A stretch of 64,000 nt of DNA, from the NCBI GenBank assembly GCA_022578965.1, contig MU400642.1, positions 1 through 64,000 on the forward strand, written 5' to 3'. The notes below the pieces were generated by a model, which was not told the DNA's origin, did no database searches, and saw only the letters and a program-made list of their open reading frames with translations. How positions within the stretch are numbered: the stretch's first letter is position 1; every line of letters begins with the position of its first letter. The DNA is from Xylaria sp. FL1777 (taxonomy: Eukaryota > Ascomycota > Sordariomycetes > Xylariales > Xylariaceae). Position numbers and translations under genes: made by a program. Of the stretch, positions 35,451 through 47,289 are shown piece by piece.

Positions 35451-36721
35451 TAGATAGCTTGGACAAAAAGGGAGGGGAGGGGGAGCCTCGGGATCGGAAT
35501 GGGCTGGGCTGGGCTTATCCGGCTAGCTAGCTACGCCTTTCACAGAGCTCAGATTCACGATGATGAAGAGAAATAACCCGTCCACCTACACCCTACAACC
35601 GGACTCGCGGAGACAACAGAACACCCAGTCAACTGTATGGAGAACACGACTGGGGTGAAGATGAGACTAGGGTTTCTCAGGTATTTGTTTCGATTGGCAT
35701 TTACGATAGGAAGGCGTTTGAAACTTTGTGATAAGGGGGAGCGGGAAAATCATCGTTTTACACCGTTGCCGGCGTAAGGGTTAGGGCCCATAACGATTTA
35801 TTTGCTAAGCTCAGCAGATCGATAGCGTTTTCCTCTCACCGGAAATAGTTTTAGGGGCTGCGCAGGCGTCCGCGAATGGTCCTGCTCCTCATTAGTCATG
35901 TGTGTAAGGAAGGAGACTAGATAGTCTAATCGGCATTCTTTTAGTCTCATGAGGGAGGGATTGGTCGTGTCAATGAGCTCAAATTGAAGTAGGTGGCATA
36001 AAAGGAAGTCTACATGACAAGTCACCTGCTCAATCCGGCTCACAAACCAGTAAACTAAATTTCAGCTCGCATATGATCCGTTTATACATGCTAATTGAAA
36101 TATATTTGATGCCACCAACGCCTTGCGCCGTTGAGAATGCAGATGCTTATGCTAGTGTCCCTTCCTGTTATGGCCAGGTGCGATATGCTTTCACGTGTAC
36201 CTCCGTACATAGTTTGGATAGTCCATCATGCAATATTTCCTTTCTATGCATGCCAATGCACCTAGTATGATAAATACTAGTCTTCCCTTTCTGGATTTCG
36301 TCTGGCTGCCACGATGCTTCTCCAACCAATCTCTTCACAATTAATGCAGCGCCCTTAAAATCGTATATCTTCACTCGAGGGCTAACCTCGAGAGCTTTGT
36401 ACATGAATTAACATGTCATGACACAGCTGTGCCACAAATCTGGGCTTCTGTCAAATCCTTCGCCGCCTTATTTCTTTTTTTTTACCAGTGATCATCACAT
36501 CGTTATGCGTTATTAAACAAAGAAAAAGGAAAAAAAAAAGAAGTAGAGTTGCCTTATGAGATCAGGCCACTGAGCAGAGAAGAAAAGGCGTCATTCGAGT
36601 CAGGATGTCGGCTGGTCGAGTCCAAGCTAATACCAGAACAGCTGTTGTAACCCGAAAATCGATCTAGATCGCAAGTCGATACCCCGTATATCGAGCCTAG
36701 GAAATGATAGTACGCGAAAAA
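35451..36721. other. Intergenic; 3' flanks of E2 and TBC genes
   Basis: Between two convergent genes. Contains G/A-rich and A-rich runs (for example 36,517-36,540) but no supported coding sequence. Confidence 0.5.
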
Positions 36722-39508
36722 TTATACTGCAAGGCTGGGTTGGTTTCGGTCTCTGGGCTTTCGTTTAAATAATGTACCTTTCCTCCCCACTTCAGTGTCT
36801 ACCGACACAATGGAGTCACCGGATGCGAGCCTCTCCTTCTCTGCCTTGACGAGTTTCCGTCGTTCCAGTCGCTTTTGCTCGATAGTCTCCTGGCTGAGGT
36901 GTCCAAACCCATTGCGTCGTTTATAACATGCTTCCATCAGGCCGTTGGCATCGATGATCTTCCTAGGTATGGTCTGCACGACCTGAAAAATTTCCATCGG
37001 ATCTCCCACTTGCTTTATTTCGGGATCGCGGAGTTTGAAGATGGTCAGTGCAATACGAAATAACGTCTTTGAGCCTTCGTAAAACATGACATCCCATACG
37101 CGCAGAGTGCACTCGATCGGCAACGTTCCGATGAAGCAGCTCATGAACCAGGCTGTCATGCAGAGAGTAATGGGGGGGAGACGAGTCGTCAACTCAGTAC
37201 GTTGTCTATAGCGCCGACTTTTGGGCCGTACAGCATCTGTGCCATCCAGCTCACCACCAATCTTAGCCCATACATTAGGCATCGTATCTCGAATCGATGA
37301 CATTAGCACACCCAAGTCAACATTCGCCCCTTCGAGACTCATCTCATGCGTACCGGGGAGGTAGACTCTAGTGATGATATTGAGTAACCAGAATGCTTGC
37401 TCCTCAGATTCGACAAAGAGAAGCAACAACCCAGCCAGGAAGTTAAGAGATTGACAATAGCCAATACGGGGATTGTAGATAGAAAAAGCATACAGCACGC
37501 GGCGCAAGGAAGAAATCATGGCTGTTTCGCCGGGCACGGCAGCATTGTTTGCTGAGCTTGTCACCGTCTGCTGGCTGTTGCGTACCGAAGCCTTGTCCTG
37601 AGCCAGCGTGTCGGGGACTGCTGCTGCTGAGCGAAATCTAATGTTATCCGGGAACGTACGATGCAAGTCACGTTCAATGGCTTCAGCATCCACCTCTTTC
37701 ACCTCGCGATCCAGGAGTTCAGCGTACAAACCTGCGTGCTTCGCCACGATAGCAGGACCACCAGCGTAGTAAAACCAGGCAGCACCTCTCCAATCTGGAG
37801 GGATACCCTTCCGAACAAACCGCTTGGTCTTAGCGGAGCGGGGGGGGAAACGGTTAGGAGAATCCGTCATGAGCCCGTTTTCTTTTAAGAAAGTATTCCA
37901 TTTCTTACGTCGACGGGTGAGGTATTTAGAGTAATCACTGTCCCACCGATCATACTCTTCACATGTAATGTACTGGTTGCTTTTTTTGAAGCCATATCGA
38001 TCACGCTTATCTTCTCCAGTGGTTGTCAAGTTCGTCTCGTGGCGGACTGGTGGAGAGGGAGTGAAATCTTCGAGTGGACCTGGTTGGGTAGCCTCAAACG
38101 CGTCACGGTGTTCTTTCTTTGGTGAGACGGTCTCGGATTGCGCACGTTCGTGATTGGAAATGCGAAAAATGGCAGCCGAGTCGCGTACAATGGGACCGCC
38201 ATTCCCAGGGATCGAGGGTGGCTTCGGAAGGGTGGTGGTGACATCAGCCATGATATCCTTTCTTTCCTTGCTTGGCTCGGATATTGCCGTAGGCGGCGGT
38301 GACTCGTTGGAGTCGTTATCCTCCGGCGCTGAATCATCGTCAAACCCCTTGTCATAAAGCCCTAGTACATCATCTACGCTGAGGCTATCATCAATATTCC
38401 CATAAACAGATGTCACAGAGCTGCTCTTTGTCAGTACACTACTCCTCTCGGTTGCCAGGGTTCCTTGGGCGGTCGAGACGGAGAGCTGAGACCGGTAACT
38501 AGACCTAAGCTCATCATTTGGTAGCGAGGCCATGCGAGGAATAGGATCACGAGTAGAACTAGGCCCGCTACTCTCAGCCCGGGCATAGGAAACGGGCAGG
38601 CGGATAGGTGGGGGCAGAGGCTGTCGAATCCTGCCACGTGGGCTATCTCGGTTATGAGAGTCATGAGATGGTCTGACAACGAGAGAAGCGAATGTAGAGA
38701 CAGACTTGTTGGAAGAAATAGATGGATCTCGAGATCGAGGCCAAGGGCCGGTAAAACCGTTAGCGGGATCGTGTTGACTTGGCTCAGGTTTCGGCTGAGT
38801 AGGAGACCGCAGCCGGGAACTATCGTGAAATGGTTGCTTGATACTTGGAACACGAGGCCTGGAGAAGTTCTCAACGGGCATAGGATTTTCGCTAGCGTTC
38901 GACCTAGCTAAAGGCAGGGTAGAGAACTCGTCTCTCGTCTCAGAGGCTACTGAATCGACGCTTTGATGTGGCTGATTCACAGCCGAGGACTCGTTGGCAA
39001 AATCAAAGGTCACCGGCGAGCTGGGGGCAGACGCCGTCACTTGAGTATAGGAATCCCACCGAGAAGAGACGGGCGGCGGGGCTATTTGCAGAGAGGAGGC
39101 GGAAGTGTCTCTTGTATAACCTGCATGTGAGGGTGAATCGCGGATCAAGTTACTCGTAGCATGTGCTGACGTTGGGGAGATCGAAGACTGGTAGTGGCGC
39201 TGATCATATAGATTCCCACCAGCATTCTGTCTATGGGCTGGGTACGTTGACGAGGAGTAAGATAGGGCAGGGGAAGGTAGAGTAGGGCTCCTCGCCTGGG
39301 TGTGTTTCGGATTCCAATCCCGAGTAACAGAATGCCCGGCTTCTCTAATGTTCAAGCTGTGCTCCCGCCGAGGAAAGTGAACGGGCCCCCCGCCTGAGGT
39401 CGGCGCTACGCCTGAGCCAGAATCTGTAACATGGGTATGGACACGTGCGCTAGGATGTTGCTTTGGGAGACTCGAGGGCTCGTCATTCACATGCTGAATA
39501 ACGGCCAT
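36722..39508 (-). CDS. TBC-domain Rab GTPase-activating protein
   Basis: Single exon, 928 residues. The first 550 residues are Ser/Pro/Thr-rich and probably disordered, with many SP/TP sites, as usual for fungal GYP proteins. The TBC domain starts with RKGIPPDWRGAAWFYYAGG and holds both catalytic fingers: the arginine finger in IERDLHRTFPDN (IxxDxxR) and the glutamine finger in GYCQSLNFLAG. FMSCFIGTLPIECTLRVWD and a basic C-terminal tail follow. The protein accelerates GTP hydrolysis on Rab GTPases in membrane traffic. Inside the TBC domain, after DTMPNVWAKIGGELDG, there is a charged insert (VRPKSRRYRQRTE). The overall form resembles the Gyp3/Msb3 group, but the Rab target cannot be read from sequence. 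Confidence 0.92.
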   Translation of the reverse strand: MAVIQHVNDEPSSLPKQHPSARVHTHVTDSGSGVAPTSGGGPVHFPRREHSLNIREAGHSVTRDWNPKHTQARSPTLPSPALSYSSSTYPAHRQNAGGNLYDQRHYQSSISPTSAHATSNLIRDSPSHAGYTRDTSASSLQIAPPPVSSRWDSYTQVTASAPSSPVTFDFANESSAVNQPHQSVDSVASETRDEFSTLPLARSNASENPMPVENFSRPRVPSIKQPFHDSSRLRSPTQPKPEPSQHDPANGFTGPWPRSRDPSISSNKSVSTFASLVVRPSHDSHNRDSPRGRIRQPLPPPIRLPVSYARAESSGPSSTRDPIPRMASLPNDELRSSYRSQLSVSTAQGTLATERSSVLTKSSSVTSVYGNIDDSLSVDDVLGLYDKGFDDDSAPEDNDSNESPPPTAISEPSKERKDIMADVTTTLPKPPSIPGNGGPIVRDSAAIFRISNHERAQSETVSPKKEHRDAFEATQPGPLEDFTPSPPVRHETNLTTTGEDKRDRYGFKKSNQYITCEEYDRWDSDYSKYLTRRRKKWNTFLKENGLMTDSPNRFPPRSAKTKRFVRKGIPPDWRGAAWFYYAGGPAIVAKHAGLYAELLDREVKEVDAEAIERDLHRTFPDNIRFRSAAAVPDTLAQDKASVRNSQQTVTSSANNAAVPGETAMISSLRRVLYAFSIYNPRIGYCQSLNFLAGLLLLFVESEEQAFWLLNIITRVYLPGTHEMSLEGANVDLGVLMSSIRDTMPNVWAKIGGELDGTDAVRPKSRRYRQRTELTTRLPPITLCMTAWFMSCFIGTLPIECTLRVWDVMFYEGSKTLFRIALTIFKLRDPEIKQVGDPMEIFQVVQTIPRKIIDANGLMEACYKRRNGFGHLSQETIEQKRLERRKLVKAEKERLASGDSIVSVDTEVGRKGTLFKRKPRDRNQPSLAV

Positions 39509-42500
39509 CGTCCCTTTAGGCAGGCTTTCAGAGCCGCTTTGCTTCGATTATATGTCCTAGTCGAACTGTCTTCTCGAGTCTTTATGGCCCCCGCAACGCC
39601 CGGTTGTTGAGGTCTATCAGAAATGTGGAGTCGCGGTGGTAATATTTGACTGGAATCGATATGGTGGTGCGCAGGATGATCCTTTCTTTAGGCAAAAATA
39701 GACGAGTCGACTCGACGTTCGGGAGTGTTTGATCGAAGGTTGACTTCGTACAAAGCGGTATCGAAAGTCTCTCGAGGTGGGCGAATAGATGGGGTGGGGG
39801 CAGGTAGTACTCAGAAGAGGTCAGGGACCATCCATACTCTTAATGATGGTTGAGTCGGAGAACAAGAAACTAGACACAATATATTGGACCGGGACGAGTA
39901 TCTGGACAAGGCGTGGTCGAGTAGATCTGTGTCTCAGCCCAGGACTCGGGCTTGCAGCAAGCGGCCTGAGACAAGAAATGGCTAAAGGATTGAATGGGGG
40001 TGGAGGAGATACCGAGGGAAGGTATCCAGTCCTTGGTTAGGAGACTCGAGCTGGCGGGAGATGGGCGAACCGATGCATGAATAAATGAATGAATGTACGA
40101 AAGTATGGTTGGACAAGTGGATAGATGAAAGAGTAATGCACGTGAATGAAGGTCAAGAGTGGTTCCTTGGTACAGTAGATGCCGCTGGTACTACTTCAAT
40201 GGGCGTGTTCTTGACATACGATGGGATGGATCGGTGGCGTGGACCAAAAGAGGGAAAGGAGTGGAAAGAAGTGAAGCCACAAACGCGCACGCACACACAC
40301 CCGGTGTCTACCACGGTGCCTGGGTAGCAGTACGCATAGGCGGTAAACAGTGCTCGCAGGGCAAGAAGAAGGAAGACGAGGGAAAAAGGACGACAATGAC
40401 AATGAGGGACGCAGTTGGCAAGTCGGAACAAACAGCAGGGATGGGCGACGAGATGTTGATCAAGTTACACTACAGTGCCGCGAGGTCATGGGGATTAGGT
40501 CATACAGCATACAGCTTATTTAGAAACGGCCTACCTGCCTTGATCAAGCTCTGCTCAAGCTCTGATGGCCAATGACCAATCTCCAGGGCTCTCTTGGGTA
40601 CCTCCAGCCGGATATGCCGTCCTACCTAGGCAGTGGACTGTATGTAGATTGGCCGACGGGGTTAATCGATTAAACGGGTCAATGACCTGTTGCAACTTTT
40701 TTTTTTGTCCCATTCTTCATTTTCCATCCAGGCACTGTTTGGCCCAAATAAGGTACTTAAAGGGGATCCGGCCTAGTATATATTACACTAGGGCCTAGCC
40801 ATGCCGGGCGCTCCTTTCCGCGTCGGAGCACACCAATATATAGGTATGTACACTAAAGCTAAATACTTGCACTACCTACTCTAACTCCACTGCCTACCTG
40901 GAAATGTACCTACATATGCCCCATTACTTACAGGTCATGTAGTGGAGATGCAGACCTGTACCTATTATGTAGGCAGAGTTGGGTAAATACTACTGTAGGT
41001 AGGTAGTGTTACATGACATAGGTAAGCATGTTGTTATTCTTGGGGCTCGATCCCTCTTTTTACATATGGTCTCTTCTCCCTGATCCACCTACAGTATTAT
41101 GTATGTCTCGACTCTGCTATTTGCTATTTGTCTGGGCCAAGATGGCTGCAGAATCATACGAACTTTATTCCAGGGGTAAACCTGCACCTGCAGGTAACAT
41201 TGACGGCTGCAGGCGATCTCTACGGTATGTCTAGTGTTCTGAGTAAAGTAAGAGCCCAGGGTATCCCGAGTCTCACACGGGGCTATTATATGCTAAGAAT
41301 GTACACTGAACTCGACAGCACAAATCAGCTGCCTAGCGCAAATAACCCTTCCTGAGAATAAGTATACCGGTACCTATACATTACGTTGACTGTAACACAT
41401 ATCCCAACTTACATACGCAATATTTATCATTCGTTTGAGATACTTATGTGAATTATATTCAGCACCATAATCAGAATTGGCTACGCCTTGCTCACAAATT
41501 GCCTTGGAATTCTTGGATTCTCATCAGCTGAAAAGACAGGCACAGCACGATCAGCTACCACAACTTCACAGTGTATACAGTGCTCTAATCACTGTATATA
41601 CCATACCGGTATACCATGTAGTCGCATATCCTACACTAGGTAAAAATCCATCGCGCACTCTCCCGTCTTTACTTAAGTAATAGATTCCAACTACCTACTG
41701 TCCTTACGTAGCTACTGAACTAGTAGGGCATGCGCCAAGTCAGTTCCAACCAGGTGGGCGCGGACCAAAAGCTAGGATTCCGGTCCGTTTCTTAGCGGGA
41801 TACTTCAAAGCCCAGGCTGCCTGATTGGCCAATTCTCTCCAGTAACACACCGAAGAGGAAAAGAATTAGAAAGGAACCTTTGCTCAACTTTGGCCGTTCA
41901 AATAAAGGAGCCAGGCTATCTTGAACCCTGGAAGTTTATTGTTTGATGACGCGCTTCACCAAGCATCATCTTAGTGAGACAGAGTGTTTCTCGCCCTTAC
42001 ATCTACACCTGCTGTACGCCGCTCGACGTCATCGTTCTAGTTTACTATATCTAGTCGGGTCCGATCCTCACGGGAAGTCCAACAACTACTTAGATTTCTT
42101 ATTACAAGGGAGACACTCTTGCGCCCTTTATCAAATATTCAGTACTTACAGGTACCGTCCTAGGTACTGATATCTTACAAGACACGACTAATCGGATTTC
42201 ATAAATGAATCTTGGCGTAAATAAGTGCCTCTATTGGACTAATCTTCTTAACATTGATATTTGATACCTGCATGAAAGCAACCTACTGCGTAAACTACTT
42301 AAAAGGCGGTTTGGGGAGAACCTTAGGTTTCTTTAGCGCAACAAAGCCAAGCAAGTGTCGCGTCCGGACCATGCTGGTACTGTACTTACTACCTAGGTAG
42401 CTACCTACGCATACAGTATGTAGGTAGGTTCGATTCCTAACAGTGCCTATAGTTTTTGCCTAGGTACTAGGTTGTACAGACCCCTTGCGTGCACAAATTG

Positions 42501-45041
42501 GGTAACGTCTCTCCAGGCTTCATAAAACACAGGAGGTACTAGGTAATGCATGTACTCTATACACCTGTGCGAAATGAAGGTGGATGCAGCTCAGTGCACC
42601 CATCACTGGTCAGGCACGGGTTGCCATTCCAAATCTGCCCAATCGGTATCTTACTTGATCAACTTGTCTGCAGTACTCTATTTTCCCTGGGTCAAGCTCA
42701 AGTTCCTCCGTCATTGCTTACGATCTACATATCTAGTGTACTAATTTGAAAACCTATGATTAGTTGACTCGTTTCTTTGTTCCTTTACGCCGACTCTCTT
42801 GGCTTTTATCCTGTCTAGTTATAACCGGACCGAAAGCTAGAGCCCGATCAGTTCAATCCAGAGACATCTCGGCGTACAGCTGTCTCGGGTATAAAATACA
42901 AGCCGCCGTGACTAATAACACAAGTAGGCTGTCTTTGCGAGGATCTTGTCGCACAGAGGCGGTTGCTACACCAAAGGTATGCATGCCATCGCAAGCTGTA
43001 TTGTTTACTGTACAGCTCTCGCGAAGATACTTGACTCTCCAGATCGGATGCTCGTTGTTAAGACGATAATGGGGCCAGCCAATGGTGCTAGCTTGGAGCT
43101 GGCCACAACGCAACTATCCCAGAAAAGGAGAAAATACTCTTCTACTTGGTCGTCTCGGTAGTACAGAATGGATAGATATTGCGCAAGCAGTGGCGGCTTT
43201 GCTTCGTTCCACAGACGAACGTCCCAGGCACTCCCAAGAGGTACCATAATAGACGTAGGCACAGCACGGTCGGTTCTACAAACCCAAACGCCGCAGGTTC
43301 AATTCCACGGTCTACTACAGCGCTCTTCTTACTAAGTGCTACGATACGAGAAATACCAGAAAGCTGCTTGTTAACCGTCTCAAAAGGAGCTTTGTATCGA
43401 CGAAATAGCGACCCAACACGAAGAGCCCCAACCACATCTCCAATGGGTTTGTTTCAGACAGCATTGAACCTCGCAGGTTCAGGGCAAGTGCACAAGTCAG
43501 TTGTTGCGGCTTTGCAGATTGCCGTTTTCTGCCTGTTTTCTGCCTGTTTTTCTATCATTTGGTCTGTGGGCAGTTTCACGTGATGGGTAAGTGTTTGTCA
43601 TGACAGACACCGGCTTTGAGCACGCGGACGGCTTCGGAGAGCACGTATTCCCCGGGATGGCCAGCTCGTCAACAGCTACGGTGCTCATACTAATATCAAC
43701 GTGGTCGTACATCGAGCATCACAACTTCTCCTGGATGTTCACCCAACCAGCTTGGTTGTTCTGAGCTTCCTCTACACTACCAGTAGGCTCCGGGGCATCC
43801 CAAGACGAAGGCTGCAGTGCGCGAACTCGGGAAGAAAGCTTCCAAAGTCCGAGCCGTCTTGGGCATGACTAGGAGTAGGTAAGCTTGGGAGCACACAACC
43901 CCCAACACAGAACTTTGAAGGGTCCGACACGGACAGGGGTACAGCTGGAGGTGGAGAGAATGCCCAGATGCCCAGATGCCATGGTGCACCGTAGCACAGC
44001 GCAACTGTACAGTACTTATGCCGTACATACCGTGCTACACTAGCTTCTCGCGACCAACCATCGGCTCGAGCTCCTGACCCCGTCTTCCTTTTTGGACTGG
44101 AGCCTGTTGGAGCTCCCCTCTATGCCACTTTCGAGAAAGTAGACCAAGCGGGCCCCGATCGCACCAGCTCTGCTTCCTCCTCCTCTAGGGTGGTCCGTCC
44201 ATCCCTCCCCATCCATCCCATCCATCCACATGTAGGGCGGAATGGAGAATGGTAGGTAATGCGAGGTACCATCCCATTGCTCGCAGTGCTCGAAGTGACC
44301 TCGAGTACACCACGGCTTATGGCTTTCGGCATTCCTTCGTCAGTACCTTGGTGTCTGGCATCCCGTTGCAACAGCAGTCGAGCTTAACTATAGATTTGCG
44401 GGTCGGAATGACGCCTACTTGTGGCTCGCCCTCTCTCACTTACACGCATCTCACACTCCCACCCGCACACTCCCTCCTGCTCTGCCTCCTCCTGTCCCTC
44501 TCCTCCTCGAGCTTTCTACGACGCTCACCCCGGGGCTGCTCCAGCCTTCTTTCTGCCTCTGGCCCACGGGGCTGCCGGATGAACGTTACTGGACGGTAGG
44601 TCTAATAAGCAACCAGGCCAGATAGGCAAAGCCAAAGCCAAAACCGAGCTGTAGAGCTCTCCTCTAAGCTTTGATCCCTTGCCCACTCACCCTTCTGCTT
44701 GACCTCCCCCCGCTCCCCTTCTCCTTTCTTCCATCCCTCCTCGCTCTCAATTCCTTAATGCGCCTGGTCCCCCAGCCCCAGCTCGACTTACCTAGCTTAC
44801 CTATCGTACTCCCCCCCCCCACTGTCCCCTACTCCCTCTCCCCTAGCAGCCTTCCTCAGGCGCGACAGCTAAAGAACCCCCCCTACTCCCCAGCTCCCAC
44901 CCATCTCTCTTCCCTCTGCCCATCTTCTTTTCCTTTCATTTTGCATTTCCTGGTCCCAATTGTTTCCCATCCATTCCTTGTCACATCTAAAAACCCAACT
45001 TTCACCACCCTAGAGTCCCTTGTTTCGAAAGCCACATAAAA
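39509..45041. other. Gene-free stretch of 5.5 kb
   Basis: No gene is supported on either strand; open frames are short and lack protein-like composition. The first kilobase is promoter and leader of the TBC gene. TAGGTA/TACCTA clusters occur at about 40,905-41,006 and 42,390-42,480. Two tRNA-like fragments (42,376-42,447 and around 43,300) do not fold. From about 44,430 the plus strand becomes a long CT-rich tract leading to the gene at 45,042, a typical fungal core promoter and leader. Confidence 0.55.
44430..45000 (+). promoter_or_regulatory. Pyrimidine-rich promoter/leader tract
   Basis: Several hundred bases dominated by C and T on the plus strand, including a run of C at about 44,811-44,820 and many CTCC/CCCT repeats, ending just before the ATG at 45,042. 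CT-rich tracts of this kind are common upstream of highly expressed filamentous-fungal genes. The transcription start is not determined. Confidence 0.5.
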
Positions 45042-45855
45042 ATGAGTGCTCGTAAGAGGAAGCAGGAAGAGGAGGAAGAAGAGCTTGTTGCGCTCCCAAG
45101 TGACGAAAGCGAGGAAGAAGAGGAGTAGTAAGTCTCGTTTTCTCTCGTACCTTGTTCAAATATCAATTCGATTCTTGGTACGTCCAAAATCAGACGATTG
45201 TATCCTTCGCATATAGCCTTTCCGTATGCGCCGACGTTGCCTCGTCAACGAGAATACTCGCGCTTTGTCACCACGTGTTCGAAGTTTCCCTAGTAATTCT
45301 CGTAGAAACGACAAAGAACGGTTCGCTAATCAGCTGCTTATTAGTGTATCAGATGAGGAAGAAGAGGATGACGATGATGACGATGATGCGGAAGATGAGG
45401 ACGAGGAATACGACGATGATGAAGGCGAGCCTGAAGAGAAGAATGGGGTAAAGCGTGAGTTTGGCCAGTCCTTCGCCTTCCCCTTGAAGAAACTCACTGT
45501 CGCAATTTCCTTAACCCAAGCTTGCAGTCATTATACTCTACTGACATGCTGGTTCTGTGTAGCTCATGCTCCTCCCAATGCTCCTCCCAAGAAGAAGCAG
45601 AAGACGACAAGTGCTCCAAACGACTCCGTTCCCGTCGTCGATGATGGCGAGGGGGGAGAGGACGAGGAGTTTGACGAAGAGGAAATTGAAGCAGCACTCG
45701 GCGAGGAAGATGAGGAAGAAGATGGTGTCGAGGAGGAGTGGGACGATGATGCCGATGAGCTAAGCTCTAAGGTCAAAGTCGGTGTTGATGCGCCTGTCGG
45801 CGGTAAGAGCGCTGTTCCAACGGCTGTTGCCGGTGGTGATGACGAGGAAGATTGA
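45042..45855 (+). CDS. Highly acidic nuclear-type protein, function unknown
   Basis: Three exons, 45,042-45,127, 45,345-45,454 and 45,563-45,855, with GT-AG introns of 217 and 108 nt. The frame closes to 162 residues. The start is basic (MSARKRKQ), followed by EEEEEELVALPSDESEEEEE, a second D/E block, a PPKKKQK nuclear-localisation-like patch and a third D/E block, ending GGDDEED. Composition suggests a histone chaperone-like or nucleolar acidic protein, but no domain is recognisable and homology is hard to judge in such low-complexity sequence. Intron 2 is stop-free and a multiple of three, so naive translation inserts 36 hydrophobic residues (AFPLKKLTVAISL...) that look unlike the rest. Confidence 0.75.
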
Positions 45856-47289
45856 TGCAGCCATTCAGGCCCTTTTCATTTAATCCATGTCGTGCCGTCG
45901 CTGTGACTACCCTCGCTTCCATCTGTTTACGTTCAGCTCCCTATTGTTTGTCTTCTTTCCCACCTAGTCGGTAGATTATAAACTTCTACAGATCCATGTT
46001 GTGCTAGGTTCAGGGAATAGATGAATTCGTTAGGAAACTGATTGGATGCAGAGGCGGACAAACTTCTGAAGGACGTTTGTCTATAGTAGAACAGGATTAT
46101 GACTGCGCTCACTGCACATTCAAGATTCAGTCAAGGCAAGGTAACTTTTTTTTATAAATTGAGTGACTGATTAGATTATCTCGAACGACATCGAAGCCAG
46201 TCAAATATCAATCTAAGAGAGTCGCGCGAGGATCATCACTCCGAAGATAGCAAGCGACGAGGCCAAAGGAAGCCAAAGGAAGCCAAAGGAAAGTAAGACA
46301 AAGGTAGGAAGATTCTGTTCAATTGACCATGTTGGTCAATAGCGAGAATGAACTTCACTAATAAACCCCCCCACAAACCCCACGCTTCTTGCAACCTCCT
46401 CTCCTGGACAAGTGTCAGAGCCCTTTTGGTTGGCTGTTCCCTCGGCCACAACCCACGATTGCGGCCCAACTGCGTTCAATGCTTCGTCGGGCCATTCATT
46501 GAAGCCAATTCACGGTCCGCGATTGCATCGCAGACGAATCAGCTCTGGGTGTCGCATCGATCTCCTCTGAGCACCACGGCCTATGTTGCCATTTCTGTTC
46601 TTTCCTTCGCTGCCGGATTGCCTCGGACAAAACCTTGAAGGCGGAGGCTCTCGTCGCGTCGGGGCTGTGCTGTGCGTCTTGAGGCAACAGTGGTAGTTTT
46701 CTATTATTAAAGCAAGTGGTGATGAAACTGGAGTTGCGCGGTGCGAGATGTCTGGTCGTGGTTGGACTGTTTGTCGGCTCACGATTGCGCGCTTCATCGC
46801 GTAGTCTACCTAACCCGCCTAGATACATGTGTAGGTGGGTGTATATGTGCATGTTACGTTCGGCTGAGCGATTTATGGCTGGTTGGTTGTCATCCATGGG
46901 TGAGCAAAGGTACTTATTTATAACACCGTTGGCCTAAATTCATTGTTTTTTGCCTGGGTTAGATATCTGGTTGTCTACTTGATTAAAATACTAGCGAGTC
47001 TTCGCATTTTTAACTGTTATACACGTATCCCACATGGCCGGCTGCTGAGAAGTAGTCAATGCTGAGGTGTTATTCCATGGCATTTGCATTGTTGATGCCA
47101 CCGCTACCTCGTTGATTATGCCTCATTTACCCCCCCAATCAACTACACAAGTTCCTCACCAGAAGTGCTTTGAGATTACGGTATAAGAAAATCATATAGC
47201 GTGTATATTCATATGGTAGACTCTAGGTACCCGCTCCAAATCGTCTTGCTGCGTTATGCCCTTTCCGGGTTTCTCAGACCCATCTAGCA
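45856..47289. other. Intergenic; no gene supported
   Basis: Contains a short direct repeat at about 46,259-46,291 (a 10-base unit, GGAAGCCAAA-like, about three copies). Otherwise no recognisable feature. Confidence 0.45.
46259..46291. repeat. Short 10-bp tandem repeat, about three copies
   Basis: The unit AAAGGAAGCC is repeated head to tail about three times. It is a small simple-sequence repeat in an intergenic region with no sign of function. Confidence 0.7.

Noticed and set aside
35021..35530. 169-residue Arg/Pro/Gly-rich frame overlapping the E2 gene
   Set aside because: Shadow frame of a GC-rich exon; the E2 frame has all family motifs.
40085..40575. Overlapping reading frames of 80-138 residues upstream of the TBC gene
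   Set aside because: Low complexity, several frames open at once, likely promoter/leader; no recognisable domain.
42376..42447. 72-nt segment with 7-bp pairing ends and a TTCGATT T-loop, like a tRNA
   Set aside because: The D-arm and anticodon stem cannot be formed; the middle is simply the TACCTA/TAGGTA motif. Treated as chance similarity.
43240..43325. tRNA-like fragment with GGTTCAATTCC (B-box-like)
   Set aside because: Only about five acceptor pairs, poor T-stem and no acceptable anticodon arm; at most a decayed relic.
44671..45039. 122-residue Pro/Leu/Ser-rich reading frame before the acidic gene
   Set aside because: It is the translation of a CT-rich promoter tract, with no protein-like conservation or splice context.
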